Below are positions 30,276 to 40,403 of a stretch of DNA of 64,000 bases, in pieces. The notes beneath the pieces are model-generated. The model was not told the origin of the DNA and did not search any database. It was given only the letters and a program-made list of their open reading frames with translations. Both the position numbers and the translations under genes were made by a program. Source of the DNA: Leptonema illini DSM 21528 (GTDB lineage: Bacteria; Spirochaetota; Leptospiria; Leptospirales; Leptonemataceae). The DNA is taken from contig NZ_JH597773.1 in NCBI RefSeq assembly GCF_000243335.1, forward strand, positions 1,323,989-1,387,988. The letters run 5' to 3'. How positions within the stretch are numbered: position 1 is the first letter of the stretch; each line of letters starts with the position of its first letter.

Positions 30276-31745
30276 ATGGTGGAGGATGCCGCGAAAGGCG
30301 CAAATAGAGTGAGCGATCGAGCGAACCAGATCAGCCTGTGGGCCGGTATGCTCGGCCTGTGTTTTTTTCCTCTGTCGATCAGTCTGTCGCAGGGCTTTCT
30401 GGCCGTTGCGCTTGTCGCGCTGCTGTTTCGCGTTCGCCGGAGCGGGACGGCCGCCTGGACGGCTGATTTTCGCCGGGTTATCATTCTTGTTTTACTCCTG
30501 TACGGCAGCTGGTTTGTCTCGGCCGCTCTGCATGCTCTGATCGAAGGCTCTATCTCTCCGCTGCGGGCCGCTCTGCGATCCGATTTAAAGGACGTTTGGC
30601 TGGTCGGGACGGCCGTCTGGGTTTATCATCATGGAACTGCCTCTGAAAGACATCGTAGCCTGCTTCTGCGTGCCGTTGCCGTAGCCTTCTTTATCGTGAT
30701 CGGTACGGGATTTCTTTCGGTTTTTACGCCCTTCAGACTCTCAAAGACGCTCTACCATCTGCAGCATGGACTCAACTTCTCGTCAGAGGCGCGACTCCAG
30801 CATCCGATGTTTACGCTGCCGTTTGATATTACGCTCTATATGCCGGTGGGTATGCTCGGAACACACCTCGCCTACGGAGCGCAGCTCGGCTTTTTCTTTA
30901 TTCCGCTCGCTCTCTATGTTCTGAATCGCTGGGTGCAGAGGCCGTGGTTTCGCAGCTGGCAGCTGGTCGACTGGATACCGACACTTCTTCTTGGCATCGC
31001 CTCTCTGGTTCTGATCCTGAATAATGCGCGATCGGCGCTTTTCGGCGTTTTAAGTGCTTTACTTGCGGGCATCTTCTTTCTAACCTACCGTAAGTGGAAA
31101 CGTCGCGCTTGGACTCTGGCTCCGGTGCCCGTTCTTCTGCTGCTCGTCGCCGTCATCGTAACGGTGGCGAATGCAGATGTCCGCGAATTTCTGATGCAAT
31201 CGGTCGGCCTCGAAAAGAAACATTCGGATTATCAGCGCGTGATGCTCTGGTCAACTGCCTCTCAGCTGGCGCTGGATCATCCCGTCATCGGTGTCGGTCC
31301 TAACAGGTTCTCTGAGGCCGTCGCCGATCGAATGCACGAAACGGCCGCAGATCGCCCCTACCTCTGGTATCTCTTCATGCAGACGGAGCGCGGGCATTCT
31401 CATAACGATTTTCTGCACAATATGACGACGGCAGGCCTTCCGGCCGGGCTGCTCTTTCTGCTTTTCTGGGCCGCTCTGCTCGGCCTGGCCGCAGGCAATG
31501 CTGCCCACCCTGACGATCGCTTTTCGAGCAATACGGTGAATGCCGCCGACTCTGAGCCGTCTCTCGATCGCATGCTCGTCACGATGCGACCGTATCTGCC
31601 TTATATGCCTCTCCTGCTTTTTGCAGGGGGGATTTTCCAGTGTTATTTTCTTGATGATCAGGTCCTGATGCCCTTCTGGATGTCAGTGGGCCTGGCCGCT
31701 CTGGCCCGGAAGGCCGAAACTTCAGCCGAAACTTCAATGGGATAG
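30276..31745 (+). CDS. O-antigen ligase-like membrane protein (Wzy_C family)
   Basis: 489 aa with about 10-12 membrane segments. The large periplasmic loop before the last helices ends in GVGPNRFSEAV and GHSHNDFLHNMTTAGLPAG, the H-x-H-N block typical of WaaL and related polymerases, which join O-antigen to lipid A-core or polymerise repeat units. Whether it is WaaL, Wzy or a protein O-glycosylase cannot be told. It lies five bases before secA and is divergent from the discoidin-like gene, leaving an 84-base intergenic promoter region. Confidence 0.85.
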   Translation: MVEDAAKGANRVSDRANQISLWAGMLGLCFFPLSISLSQGFLAVALVALLFRVRRSGTAAWTADFRRVIILVLLLYGSWFVSAALHALIEGSISPLRAALRSDLKDVWLVGTAVWVYHHGTASERHRSLLLRAVAVAFFIVIGTGFLSVFTPFRLSKTLYHLQHGLNFSSEARLQHPMFTLPFDITLYMPVGMLGTHLAYGAQLGFFFIPLALYVLNRWVQRPWFRSWQLVDWIPTLLLGIASLVLILNNARSALFGVLSALLAGIFFLTYRKWKRRAWTLAPVPVLLLLVAVIVTVANADVREFLMQSVGLEKKHSDYQRVMLWSTASQLALDHPVIGVGPNRFSEAVADRMHETAADRPYLWYLFMQTERGHSHNDFLHNMTTAGLPAGLLFLLFWAALLGLAAGNAAHPDDRFSSNTVNAADSEPSLDRMLVTMRPYLPYMPLLLFAGGIFQCYFLDDQVLMPFWMSVGLAALARKAETSAETSMG

Positions 31746-31749
31746 GTCC

Positions 31750-34566
31750 ATGTTTGATAAAGCGTTAAAACTTGTTTTCGGAACGAAACACGAACGAGAC
31801 ATAAAAAAGATGGTCCCCATCGTCTCGCAGATCAATGCCCTCGGCGATACCGTGCGTGATCTGACCAACGAGCAGATCACGGCAAAGACGGCCGAGTTCC
31901 GGCAGAGGCTTGAGGCCGGCGAAACGCTCGATGATATTCTTCCCGAGGCCTTTGCCCTTGTGCGCGAAGCGGCCTGGAGAGCTCTCGGTATGCGTCACTT
32001 CGACGTACAGATGATGGGCGGTATGGTTCTGCATCAGGGCAAGATCGCCGAGATGAAAACGGGTGAAGGAAAAACGCTCACGTCGACGTTGCCGATCTAT
32101 CTGAACGCCCTCTCAGGCAAAGGCGTGCATGTCGTGACGGTAAACGACTATCTCGCTCGCCGTGACGCCATGTGGATGAAACCCGTTTACGATCTGTTAG
32201 GCGTCAGCGTCGGCTTCATTCAGAACCAGATGGAATTCTCGGAGCGGCAGAAATCCTACGCCTGTGATATCACCTACGGCACGAATAACGAATTCGGCTT
32301 CGACTATCTGCGCGATAACATGGTGCAGGATCTGAGCTTTCGCGTACAGCGCGGCCATAATTACGCCATCGTCGACGAAGTGGACTCCATCCTGATTGAC
32401 GAGGCCCGCACTCCTCTTATTATCTCGGGCCCGACCGAAGAGAACACCGACAACTACCGCGTCGTCGACCGTGCCGTGCGCAAACTCATCGACGCCGAAA
32501 AACGGCTACCGCCTCCGCCTCCGCGTGAAGTGGAGCCCGGCAAAGAAGAGCCGCACGTACTTTTCGGCAATTATTATGACGTCGACGAAAAGTCAAAGAA
32601 CGTCCTGTTAACCGAAGAAGGCATTCATAAGATCGAAGAGATGCTCGGCGTAACGAACCTGTACGCTCCGGAGCACGTCAATCTCGTCGCACATACGTCG
32701 CAGGCACTGCGGGCACATCTTATCTACAAAGACGAGGTGGATTACGTCGTGAAAGAAGGCGAGGTCGTTATCGTCGATGAGCATACGGGCCGTCTCATGG
32801 TCGGTCGTCGTTATTCCGATGGTCTGCATCAGGCCATCGAGGCGAAAGAGAACGTCGAGATCAAACAGGAGACGCAAACGCTCGCCACCGTCACCTTTCA
32901 GAACTTCTTTCGTATGTACAAGAAGCTGGCCGGTATGACCGGTACGGCCGATACCGAAGCCGAGGAATTCAAGAAGATCTATCGCCTGGATGTCGTTGTC
33001 GTTCCGACGAACGTACCCGTACAGCGCAAGGACTACGCCGACCGCGTTTATAAGACCGAGGCCGATAAATTCAACGCCATCGTCAAAGAGATTCTCGAAT
33101 GCAACGAGCGACAGCAGCCGGTGCTTGTCGGTACGATCTCCATCGAAAAATCCGAGTATCTTTCGGCCCTTCTCAAGAAGAATCATATCGCGCACAGCGT
33201 CCTGAACGCGAAGCATCATGAACGCGAGGCTGAGATCGTCGAGAACGCCGGTCGACCCGGAGCCGTCACCGTCGCCACAAACATGGCCGGTCGCGGAACC
33301 GACATCGTGCTTGGCGGCGCTCCGACCTTTTTAAAAGATCTTGAGAAGATGGAAGATAGCGACCCGGCTGTCGTTGAGTTCAAAGAGGCGCTCGTCCGCA
33401 AACAATATGAAGCGGCCGAGATGGCCATCCGACGGATCGCCCATACGGACCCCCGCAAAACGGCGCAGGATATCTTCGATCGTTCGCAGATCTGGCTGAA
33501 GTTTCACAATCAGGTGAAAGAGGCGGGCGGGCTTCATATCATCGGTTCGGAGCGGCATGAATCGCGCCGTATCGACAACCAGCTGCGCGGCCGTTCGGGG
33601 CGTCAGGGTGACCCGGGTTCAAGCCGCTTCTATCTGTGCCTTGAAGATACGCTGATGCGATTGTTCGGCGGGGATCGCTGGAGATCCATCATGGAACGCA
33701 TCTGGGTCGAAGAAGGCCAGGAGCTTGAGGCGAAGATGGTGGACCGCGCCATCGCCCGCGCTCAGAAGCGAGTGGAAAGCCATAACTTCGACGTGCGCAA
33801 GCATCTGCTTGAATACGACGACGTGATGAACCGACAGCGCGAGATCATCTATGCCGAGAGAGATCGCATTCTCAACAATAACAGCGTGCGTGAGCTGATC
33901 TTCGACTGGGCCGGCGACGTCATCGAGACGCGCGTGCTCGACTTCTGCGATTCAAACGATCCCGATAAATGGCAGACCGTGTCGATGGTCGAGTGGTTCA
34001 AAGGAGCGCTCGGCTTCGAACCGAAACTGAATATCGCAGATCTTAAGAAAGAGAAAGATTCGCAGATGGCCGCGTATAACGTTCTTATGAACGAAGCCCG
34101 CTTCTTCTACGAGAACAAGGTCGCTCAGGTCGGCGAGGGCGAATTCGAATACGTAGAGCGTCGCATCACGCTTGATATCATCGACATTCGCTGGAAGGAG
34201 CATCTGTATCAGATGGACCATCTGCGCGAGGGCATCTGGGCGTCTTCGTATTCCGAGAAGAATCCGCTTGTCGAATACAAGATCCAGGGATTCCGCATCT
34301 TTGAAGGCGTTCTCGAATCGATTAAAGAGCAGGTCGTCGAGGCGCTGTTCCGTATTCAGATCATGGGACCGGTCGAACGTAGCACGCCCGAGCCGAAACG
34401 TGTGCAGGGGCAGGAGCATCATGCGCAGCTCGATTCGTTTGCAGCGTCGCAGGAGGTCGTGCCCGGGCTTAATCCGGCGCAGCAGACGTCCTCTGACAAT
34501 CCGATCGTCGTATCGTCGGGCGGAGCGTCGAGAAGACGCGGCTCGCGACGGAACAGACGAAAGTAG
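31750..34566 (+). CDS. secA: Preprotein translocase ATPase SecA
   Basis: 938 aa. Motor that drives proteins through SecYEG. Walker A AEMKTGEGKTLTSTLP, Walker B/DEAD-like VDEVDSILIDEARTPLI, preprotein cross-linking domain, NMAGRGTDIVLGG, HESRRIDNQLRGRSGRQGDPG, and the helical wing and scaffold to about residue 870. A Pro-rich PPPPPREVEPGKEE insert occurs near residues 252-266. The C-terminus is a basic RRRGSRRNRRK tail with no Cys cluster, so the SecB/zinc-binding motif is missing. A 10-base tandem repeat begins right after the stop. Confidence 0.97.
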   Translation: MFDKALKLVFGTKHERDIKKMVPIVSQINALGDTVRDLTNEQITAKTAEFRQRLEAGETLDDILPEAFALVREAAWRALGMRHFDVQMMGGMVLHQGKIAEMKTGEGKTLTSTLPIYLNALSGKGVHVVTVNDYLARRDAMWMKPVYDLLGVSVGFIQNQMEFSERQKSYACDITYGTNNEFGFDYLRDNMVQDLSFRVQRGHNYAIVDEVDSILIDEARTPLIISGPTEENTDNYRVVDRAVRKLIDAEKRLPPPPPREVEPGKEEPHVLFGNYYDVDEKSKNVLLTEEGIHKIEEMLGVTNLYAPEHVNLVAHTSQALRAHLIYKDEVDYVVKEGEVVIVDEHTGRLMVGRRYSDGLHQAIEAKENVEIKQETQTLATVTFQNFFRMYKKLAGMTGTADTEAEEFKKIYRLDVVVVPTNVPVQRKDYADRVYKTEADKFNAIVKEILECNERQQPVLVGTISIEKSEYLSALLKKNHIAHSVLNAKHHEREAEIVENAGRPGAVTVATNMAGRGTDIVLGGAPTFLKDLEKMEDSDPAVVEFKEALVRKQYEAAEMAIRRIAHTDPRKTAQDIFDRSQIWLKFHNQVKEAGGLHIIGSERHESRRIDNQLRGRSGRQGDPGSSRFYLCLEDTLMRLFGGDRWRSIMERIWVEEGQELEAKMVDRAIARAQKRVESHNFDVRKHLLEYDDVMNRQREIIYAERDRILNNNSVRELIFDWAGDVIETRVLDFCDSNDPDKWQTVSMVEWFKGALGFEPKLNIADLKKEKDSQMAAYNVLMNEARFFYENKVAQVGEGEFEYVERRITLDIIDIRWKEHLYQMDHLREGIWASSYSEKNPLVEYKIQGFRIFEGVLESIKEQVVEALFRIQIMGPVERSTPEPKRVQGQEHHAQLDSFAASQEVVPGLNPAQQTSSDNPIVVSSGGASRRRGSRRNRRK

Positions 34567-34604
34567 GCGCAGGCAGGCGCAGGCAGGCGCAGGCAGGCGC
34601 AGGC
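34567..34604. repeat. Short tandem repeat, 3.8 copies of GCGCAGGCAG
   Basis: Three perfect copies and one partial copy of the 10-base unit directly after the secA stop codon. Such arrays vary by slippage. Extra units could not affect SecA because the stop precedes them. Confidence 0.9.
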
Positions 34605-34659
34605 GATCGGTAGAATAAACAGAGCGAAATCAAGGCCTAACGATAACAGGTGAAATCAG

Positions 34660-35517
34660 ATGACGGTGCAAACGACAAGCCCTCTTGCTATGCGGCTGAA
34701 ACAGATCATGACCGAGAAGGGCAGGCCTCTTTATATGCCGTACCTGACGCTCGGCGATCCGAGTTTTAAGGCGTCGGTTGAGATTGCCGGAGCCATGCTG
34801 CGCGGCGGGGCCGATGTGCTGGAACTGGGCATTCCGTTTTCTGATCCGACGGCCGACGGGCCGGTCATTCAGAAGGCGATGGTGCGCTCGATGAGTGCTT
34901 CAGATTTCTCGATCGATGCCGTTTTCGAAACGACTGAGAAGATCCACGCCCTGCAACCCGAGACGCCGCTTGTTTTTCTCACGTATCTCAATCCGGTGCT
35001 ATCGGGATTTGCCGCCTCATCGGCCGACGAGCAGGAAAGCGCCGTTCGCTTCTTCGAGCGCTCGGCACGGGCCGGAATTCGCGGCCTGGTAATTCCCGAT
35101 CTGCCCTACGATAGCAAAGAGGCGCGGCTGCTTGCCCGACTGGGAGCGATGGCCGGCGTTGAGATTGTGGGCATGATTGCCCCGAATACATCGCCAAAGC
35201 GCCTGAAAGAGATCGCTGCGGCGGCCCGTGGCTTCATCTACTACGTTACGAGCCATGGCGTTACGGGCGAACGCTCCGAGCTGCCCGCCGACCTTGTCGA
35301 ACGGCTCGAACAGGTGCGAAAGCTATCTGGCGTTCCCGTTTTCGCCGGATTCGGCATCAGCCGGCCCGAACAGGCCGCAACGCTTGTCGGCCATGTCGAT
35401 GGAGTCATCGCCGGCAGCGTGCATCACCGCATCATCGAAGAGGATGCATCGACGGCGGCGGCGAAAATCGAGCAACTGACGCGCGATTTTACGGCCTCTC
35501 TGCAGACGCGAAACTGA
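34660..35517 (+). CDS. trpA: Tryptophan synthase alpha chain
   Basis: 285 aa. Cleaves indole-3-glycerol phosphate to indole, which passes to TrpB. Catalytic Glu55 in VLELGIPF and Asp66 in SDPTADGPVI; phosphate-binding loops VTSHGVTGERS and FAGFGISRPEQA. Standard length plus a short N-terminal leader. No trpB or other trp gene is in the window, so the trp genes are dispersed. Preceded by a 93-base gap holding a short tandem repeat. Confidence 0.95.
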   Translation: MTVQTTSPLAMRLKQIMTEKGRPLYMPYLTLGDPSFKASVEIAGAMLRGGADVLELGIPFSDPTADGPVIQKAMVRSMSASDFSIDAVFETTEKIHALQPETPLVFLTYLNPVLSGFAASSADEQESAVRFFERSARAGIRGLVIPDLPYDSKEARLLARLGAMAGVEIVGMIAPNTSPKRLKEIAAAARGFIYYVTSHGVTGERSELPADLVERLEQVRKLSGVPVFAGFGISRPEQAATLVGHVDGVIAGSVHHRIIEEDASTAAAKIEQLTRDFTASLQTRN

Positions 35518-35558
35518 AAAAAACTTGTTAAAAAAACCATTCCCCGGAAGAACACTGT

Positions 35559-38267
35559 ATGCGTAAAATCGGTCTTGTACTGCTCGGAATCGCCGCCGGG
35601 TTGCTGATCCTTCTGCCTGCCTTTCTTTATTTGCTGGCATTTATGGACAGCTCCTTGCAGTTCGGCTACACCCGCTTCTTCAAAGAGGTCTACTTCACCA
35701 TCGTTCCAGGGATAGCTCTTGTCGGCGCCGGCTTCTTTTTTCAAGAAAAGCTTACGGCCACCGAAAAAGACCGATTCGTTCTTAAAGACTATCTCTGGAC
35801 GGCTCTTTTTGTCGGTTCTCTTTTGCTTTACATCCTGGTCTTTATTGCCGGTCCCGATTCGATCTTCAATCGCATGGGCAATCTTATTCCGCCTATCGAT
35901 TTTCTTGCTCCCGAATGGAATGCCTTTCTTCTCTGGATCAGCTTTTTTGTCGTTCTTGTATCTTCGATCATGCTCTATCGATCGGTGCAGCGCTTGCGCT
36001 GGGATAAGAACCGATCGGGTGCTTTGATGATCGGACTGCTGCTTTCGGTTTTCTTTTCTCTCATGATGGATCGATTTCCGTTAATGAGAAACCTGGAGAG
36101 TACATTCGAATCAGAAAAATATAGCCTTATGCGGAACCCTGCAAATTCATTGCATCCACCTTCGGGCTTAAGGTACTGTCGGGCTCCTTATGACGATAGC
36201 GGTGAAACGGTAACGACGTTTGCTCCTAATCCTGAAGGAGTCCGTGATGACATTGAGATTATCGGTATCGCAACCGTAACGTTCGAAAAGATTCAGGGGG
36301 CATGGCCTTTAGATTTCGGGGTTTACGCCAATATTGTCGATAATCTGGCGCAGGCGGAGCGAAGCGTAACACTATTCGACATTAGCTTTCAGGATGACAA
36401 AGGTATTCATGGGGGCAGCGCGTGTGGCGTCACCATAAAGTGTGATCCGCTTGAAGGAAAACCAATGCCGGGAAGGCAAACCGACATCCTCGCAAAGGCC
36501 ATCGCATCGAGTCCGCAAAAGATCGTAGGAGACTTTCCAATCGAAGCCACTGACGATATGAAGTCCAAGGTGGCCAACTATCAGGCACGTCTGGACATAC
36601 TCAATGAACGTGAGCGTTTAAGAAACATAAAAGGTGGACAACTCGCAAGAGTATGGGCCAAACTTCCGGTACCTCCTGTAGTCCCAATCGCTGAGGCCTA
36701 CGATGGAATGGGCTTTGCAAATATCCTTAAGAGCGATTCGGGTGTTAACAGTCAGGTGCCGCTTGTGTCCAGGATTGTGAATACGGAACGCAGTCAGCAA
36801 CCAGACTACAATCCCGATAGAGATGATTATTTTTATCCCGGTATTGATCTGGTTCTGGCAGTCCAATACTACGGCATAGACCTACTTGAGGATGTTGAAG
36901 TTGACTTCCTTAAAGGCGTGATTACGCTGAAAAATATTCCAGAGGTCAAGTATAGAAAATTCGACCTGGAAACAATGGCCGAGCAAGAGCTTGATATCAT
37001 GGCAAAGCCGAATGCCAGCAGGCAGATCGTCATCCCTATCGACGTTTTTGGTCGCATGAATATCAACTTCCGCGGCGGCCGCTACTGCTTTCGGTACAGG
37101 GAGATCCTCGAAGTTGCTGATATGTCTCCTGAAGAAGCGGGGGCTAACTATAAGAATAAGATCGCCCTTGTCGCTATGTACTATGCCACAGGGGCGGGAA
37201 CAGCTCAGGATATGCACCTCGGTCCGTACGGCGATATGGCCGGTATCGAGCATCATGCCCATGCCATCAATACGATCCTGAATCAGGACTTTGCCTACAC
37301 GGCGCCTGCATGGGTGAACCTCTTGATCCTGCTTGGCATCGGCCTTCTGATGGGCATGTACCAGCCCCGCGTGCCGACGGGTATGAGCTTCGTTCTTGCT
37401 CTGGCCATTGCCGCCGTCTTCACGGGCATCACGCTTTTTGTGAGCTTCGATCTTTTCAGCTTTCATCACGTCTTCCCCACGGTTCTCATCTTACAGTTCG
37501 TGCAGCTTGTGGCCTTCATCGGCTTCCGGGCCCTGACCGAAGAAGAGAACGTGAAGTTCATTCGCACGACCTTCTCGAAGTTCGTATCGCATGACGTCGT
37601 TGAAGAGCTTCTCGCCAATCCCGAGGCGATCAGCCTTGGCGGTTCTAAAAAGGAGATTTCGGTCTTCTTTTCTGACGTGCGCGGATTCACGACGATCTCT
37701 GAGGCGCTGTCTCCGGAAGGGCTCGTCTCGCTGCTGAACGAGTATCTGTCTGAAATGACGGAGCTGATCATCGACTACAGGGGCACGATCGACAAGTACA
37801 TGGGCGACGCAATTATGGCCTTCTGGGGAGCTCCGGCTCGCAACGACGACCATGCCTATTATGCCTGTGTGGCCGCCATTGCGCAGTACAGGGCCCTGCA
37901 GGGGTTGCAGAAGCGCTGGTCCGAGCGGAACATTCCGGTTATCGACATCGGTATCGGTATCAATACCGGCCTTGCCGTCGTCGGAAATATGGGGTCGAGC
38001 CGCCGCATGGACTATACTTTGATGGGAGACACGGTCAACCTCGGGTCCCGTCTTGAAGGCATTACGAAAACCTACGGCGTGAAGATCTGTATCTCTGAGT
38101 TCACCTATGAGCGAGTTAAGGATCGGGTCTATGCGCGAGAACTTGACCTGGTGAGGGTAAAAGGAAAGCTGGAACCTGTACGGATCTACGAGCTGATGGG
38201 ATTGGTAAACGAAGCCGACGTGGAGTCACTCAAGGTTTCGCATTCTGCCACTCCAGCGAAGGGTTGA
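35559..38267 (+). CDS. CHASE2-domain adenylate/guanylate cyclase
   Basis: 902 aa. Several membrane helices lie in the first about 170 residues (four or five by eye), then a CHASE2 sensor (about 195-580) with IGIATVTFEKIQGAWPLDF and ITLKNIPEVKYRKFDL. Further helices (WVNLLILLGIGLLMGMY, VLALAIAAVFTGITLFVSF) precede a class III cyclase with the metal-binding SVFFSDVRGFTTISE and KYMGDAIMAFWGAP, and MDYTLMGDTVNLGSRLEG. It should make cAMP in response to an extracytoplasmic signal. The catalytic residues look complete. The sensor part (about 36.1-36.9 kb) is visibly more AT-rich than the flanks. Confidence 0.92.
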   Translation: MRKIGLVLLGIAAGLLILLPAFLYLLAFMDSSLQFGYTRFFKEVYFTIVPGIALVGAGFFFQEKLTATEKDRFVLKDYLWTALFVGSLLLYILVFIAGPDSIFNRMGNLIPPIDFLAPEWNAFLLWISFFVVLVSSIMLYRSVQRLRWDKNRSGALMIGLLLSVFFSLMMDRFPLMRNLESTFESEKYSLMRNPANSLHPPSGLRYCRAPYDDSGETVTTFAPNPEGVRDDIEIIGIATVTFEKIQGAWPLDFGVYANIVDNLAQAERSVTLFDISFQDDKGIHGGSACGVTIKCDPLEGKPMPGRQTDILAKAIASSPQKIVGDFPIEATDDMKSKVANYQARLDILNERERLRNIKGGQLARVWAKLPVPPVVPIAEAYDGMGFANILKSDSGVNSQVPLVSRIVNTERSQQPDYNPDRDDYFYPGIDLVLAVQYYGIDLLEDVEVDFLKGVITLKNIPEVKYRKFDLETMAEQELDIMAKPNASRQIVIPIDVFGRMNINFRGGRYCFRYREILEVADMSPEEAGANYKNKIALVAMYYATGAGTAQDMHLGPYGDMAGIEHHAHAINTILNQDFAYTAPAWVNLLILLGIGLLMGMYQPRVPTGMSFVLALAIAAVFTGITLFVSFDLFSFHHVFPTVLILQFVQLVAFIGFRALTEEENVKFIRTTFSKFVSHDVVEELLANPEAISLGGSKKEISVFFSDVRGFTTISEALSPEGLVSLLNEYLSEMTELIIDYRGTIDKYMGDAIMAFWGAPARNDDHAYYACVAAIAQYRALQGLQKRWSERNIPVIDIGIGINTGLAVVGNMGSSRRMDYTLMGDTVNLGSRLEGITKTYGVKICISEFTYERVKDRVYARELDLVRVKGKLEPVRIYELMGLVNEADVESLKVSHSATPAKG

Positions 38268-38317
38268 TCTGACCGGGCCATCGGGCCCGGAATCTGGAGC
38301 CGGCGTCGGAGAAGGCG

Positions 38318-40249
38318 ATGAAACAGTATTCCTATCTGGATCGGATCGACACTCCGGAAGACCTCAGGCGGTTTCCGGTAAACGATCTCAAGGCCGTCGC
38401 CGATGATGTGCGCGACTATCTCATCGACACGCTGGCCGAGGTGGGCGGGCATTTCGCCTCGAACCTCGGCGTCGTCGAGCTCACCGTCGCCCTTCACTAC
38501 GTTCTCAACACGCCGAAGGACCGCCTGATCTGGGATGTCGGCCATCAGATTTATCCGCATAAGATTCTCACCGGCCGCAAGCATCGCCTGCGCAGTGTGC
38601 GCCGGTACGGCGGGCTGTCGGGCTTTCCCAAACGTGAAGAATCGGAGTACGATCTCTTTAATACGGGCCATGCCGGTACGTCGATCTCACAGGTAATCGG
38701 CGAGGCCCTGGCCCGCGACGTCAAAAAAGAGGACTACCGTTGCTTCTGCGTCATCGGCGATGCCTCGATGACGGCCGGTATGGCGCTTGAGGCGCTGAAC
38801 CACGGCGGCCACGTCAAGTCGGATTGCGTCGTTATCCTGAACGACAACGACATGTCCATATCGCATGCCGTCGGCGCTCTCAATCATTATCTGAATCAGG
38901 TCATCACATCGAATTTCTATAACAAAAGCCGCCGGCTCTGGTACAAGTTCCTGGCCCTTCTTCCGCTTGTAGGAGCCGGTCTGCGCATGTTCTCACGTCG
39001 CATGGAGCGCGTGATGAAGAACATCTTTATTCCGGGATCGCTTTTCGAAGACCTGGGCTTTCGTTATATCGGCCCTGTTGACGGGCACAATATGGAAGAG
39101 CTTGTCGAGGTGCTCATGCGAGTGAAGCACATAAAAGGCCCCATCCTTGTGCATGTTTACACACAGAAAGGAAAGGGCTATCAACCGGCCGAGTCGAATC
39201 CCATCAAGTATCATAGCGTCACGACGTTCAATCGCAAAGACGGCACCTTTGTCGGGAAAAGCGAACAGCCGACGGTTTCTTACAGTCAGATCGTCGGCGA
39301 TACGCTCACAGATATCTTTTCTCGCAATGACAGGGCAGTCGCCATCACTCCGGCGATGATCGAAGGATCGGGGCTACGCTCCCTTGCAGATAAGTATCCA
39401 GATCGTGTTTACGATGTGGGCATCGCCGAGCAGCACGCTGTCGCCCTGGCCGGCGGTATGGCTTCCGGCGGGATCATTCCGTATCTCTGTATCTATTCGA
39501 CCTTTCTTGTGCGCGGTCTCGATCAGCTCATCGAAGACGTCGCCCTCATGCGCTTTCCCGTCCGTATCGTTATCGATCGCGCCGGCTGTGTGGGGCCAGA
39601 CGGCGAGACGCATCAGGGGTTATACGACATCGGTTATCTGCATGCCATTCCCGAGATCCGCATCTATGCTCCGACGAACGGCGCCGAACTCAAGGCGATG
39701 CTTCTTCATATGGAGCATGACGAGGCCGGTCCGCTTGCCGTGCGCTTCCCGAAAGGGGACGCTACGGTCGCCGAGCTGAACGGACCTCTGCCCGACGTCA
39801 CCGACACAAAGCCCGAGCGCATCGGCGAGGGAACCGATCTGGCCATCGTATCGATCGGCGTAATGAAAGAGGCGGCGCTTGCGCTTCAGGCGGAGCTGAA
39901 GGAGCGACACGGCATCAATGCCTCGGTCATCGCCATCCGCTGGGTGCGGCCGATCGATCTGGCTGCACTGAACGATATGCTGCGGCGGGTGGATGCCTTT
40001 GTCTTTGTTGAGGACTCGTATCGTTTCGCATCGGGGGCGATGTGCCTTCTCGAACAGCTCGACTCCGATGCCAAAGGCCGCCATATTCAAACCTTTGCCT
40101 TTCCCGATGTTCCGATCGAACACGGTACCCGCGGCGAGATCTTTCACCACTACGGTATCTCGGTCGAGGCGATGCGGGAGTTTCTCGTGCGCCATCCTAA
40201 GATGAAGCGAGAAAGTGGAAAGGTCTCGGGCCGGGCCATCTCTCTCTAA
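38318..40249 (+). CDS. dxs: 1-deoxy-D-xylulose-5-phosphate synthase
   Basis: 643 aa. Thiamine-diphosphate enzyme joining pyruvate and glyceraldehyde 3-phosphate, first step of the non-mevalonate isoprenoid path and also a source of deoxyxylulose for pyridoxal phosphate. Motifs are HFASNLGVVELTVALHYV, WDVGHQIYPHKILTGR, TGHAGTSIS, the ThDP block GDASMTAGMALEALNH, the catalytic Glu in VGIAEQHAV and RAGCVGPDGETHQG. Standard length. ATG 38318 is preceded by GGAGAAGGCG. Confidence 0.97.
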   Translation: MKQYSYLDRIDTPEDLRRFPVNDLKAVADDVRDYLIDTLAEVGGHFASNLGVVELTVALHYVLNTPKDRLIWDVGHQIYPHKILTGRKHRLRSVRRYGGLSGFPKREESEYDLFNTGHAGTSISQVIGEALARDVKKEDYRCFCVIGDASMTAGMALEALNHGGHVKSDCVVILNDNDMSISHAVGALNHYLNQVITSNFYNKSRRLWYKFLALLPLVGAGLRMFSRRMERVMKNIFIPGSLFEDLGFRYIGPVDGHNMEELVEVLMRVKHIKGPILVHVYTQKGKGYQPAESNPIKYHSVTTFNRKDGTFVGKSEQPTVSYSQIVGDTLTDIFSRNDRAVAITPAMIEGSGLRSLADKYPDRVYDVGIAEQHAVALAGGMASGGIIPYLCIYSTFLVRGLDQLIEDVALMRFPVRIVIDRAGCVGPDGETHQGLYDIGYLHAIPEIRIYAPTNGAELKAMLLHMEHDEAGPLAVRFPKGDATVAELNGPLPDVTDTKPERIGEGTDLAIVSIGVMKEAALALQAELKERHGINASVIAIRWVRPIDLAALNDMLRRVDAFVFVEDSYRFASGAMCLLEQLDSDAKGRHIQTFAFPDVPIEHGTRGEIFHHYGISVEAMREFLVRHPKMKRESGKVSGRAISL

Positions 40250-40403
40250 ACGATAGCCCTTTTTACGGGAGAGGGACCGGAAGAGAATCTCCGGCAGAGA
40301 GCGGCAGAACCAGTATCGCCCGGCCTGCCGGGAAATAAGCGGGCGAAGGCGTTATCGCTGATTTTTTTCTGCAGTGCGGGCTCACTGTACCGTTAATGGA
40401 ATT

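Noticed and set aside
40250-40403. Possible terminators after dxs
   Set aside because: CCCGGCCTGCCGGG has almost no loop, and the T-run TTTTTTT is preceded only by a four-base stem; neither is convincing.
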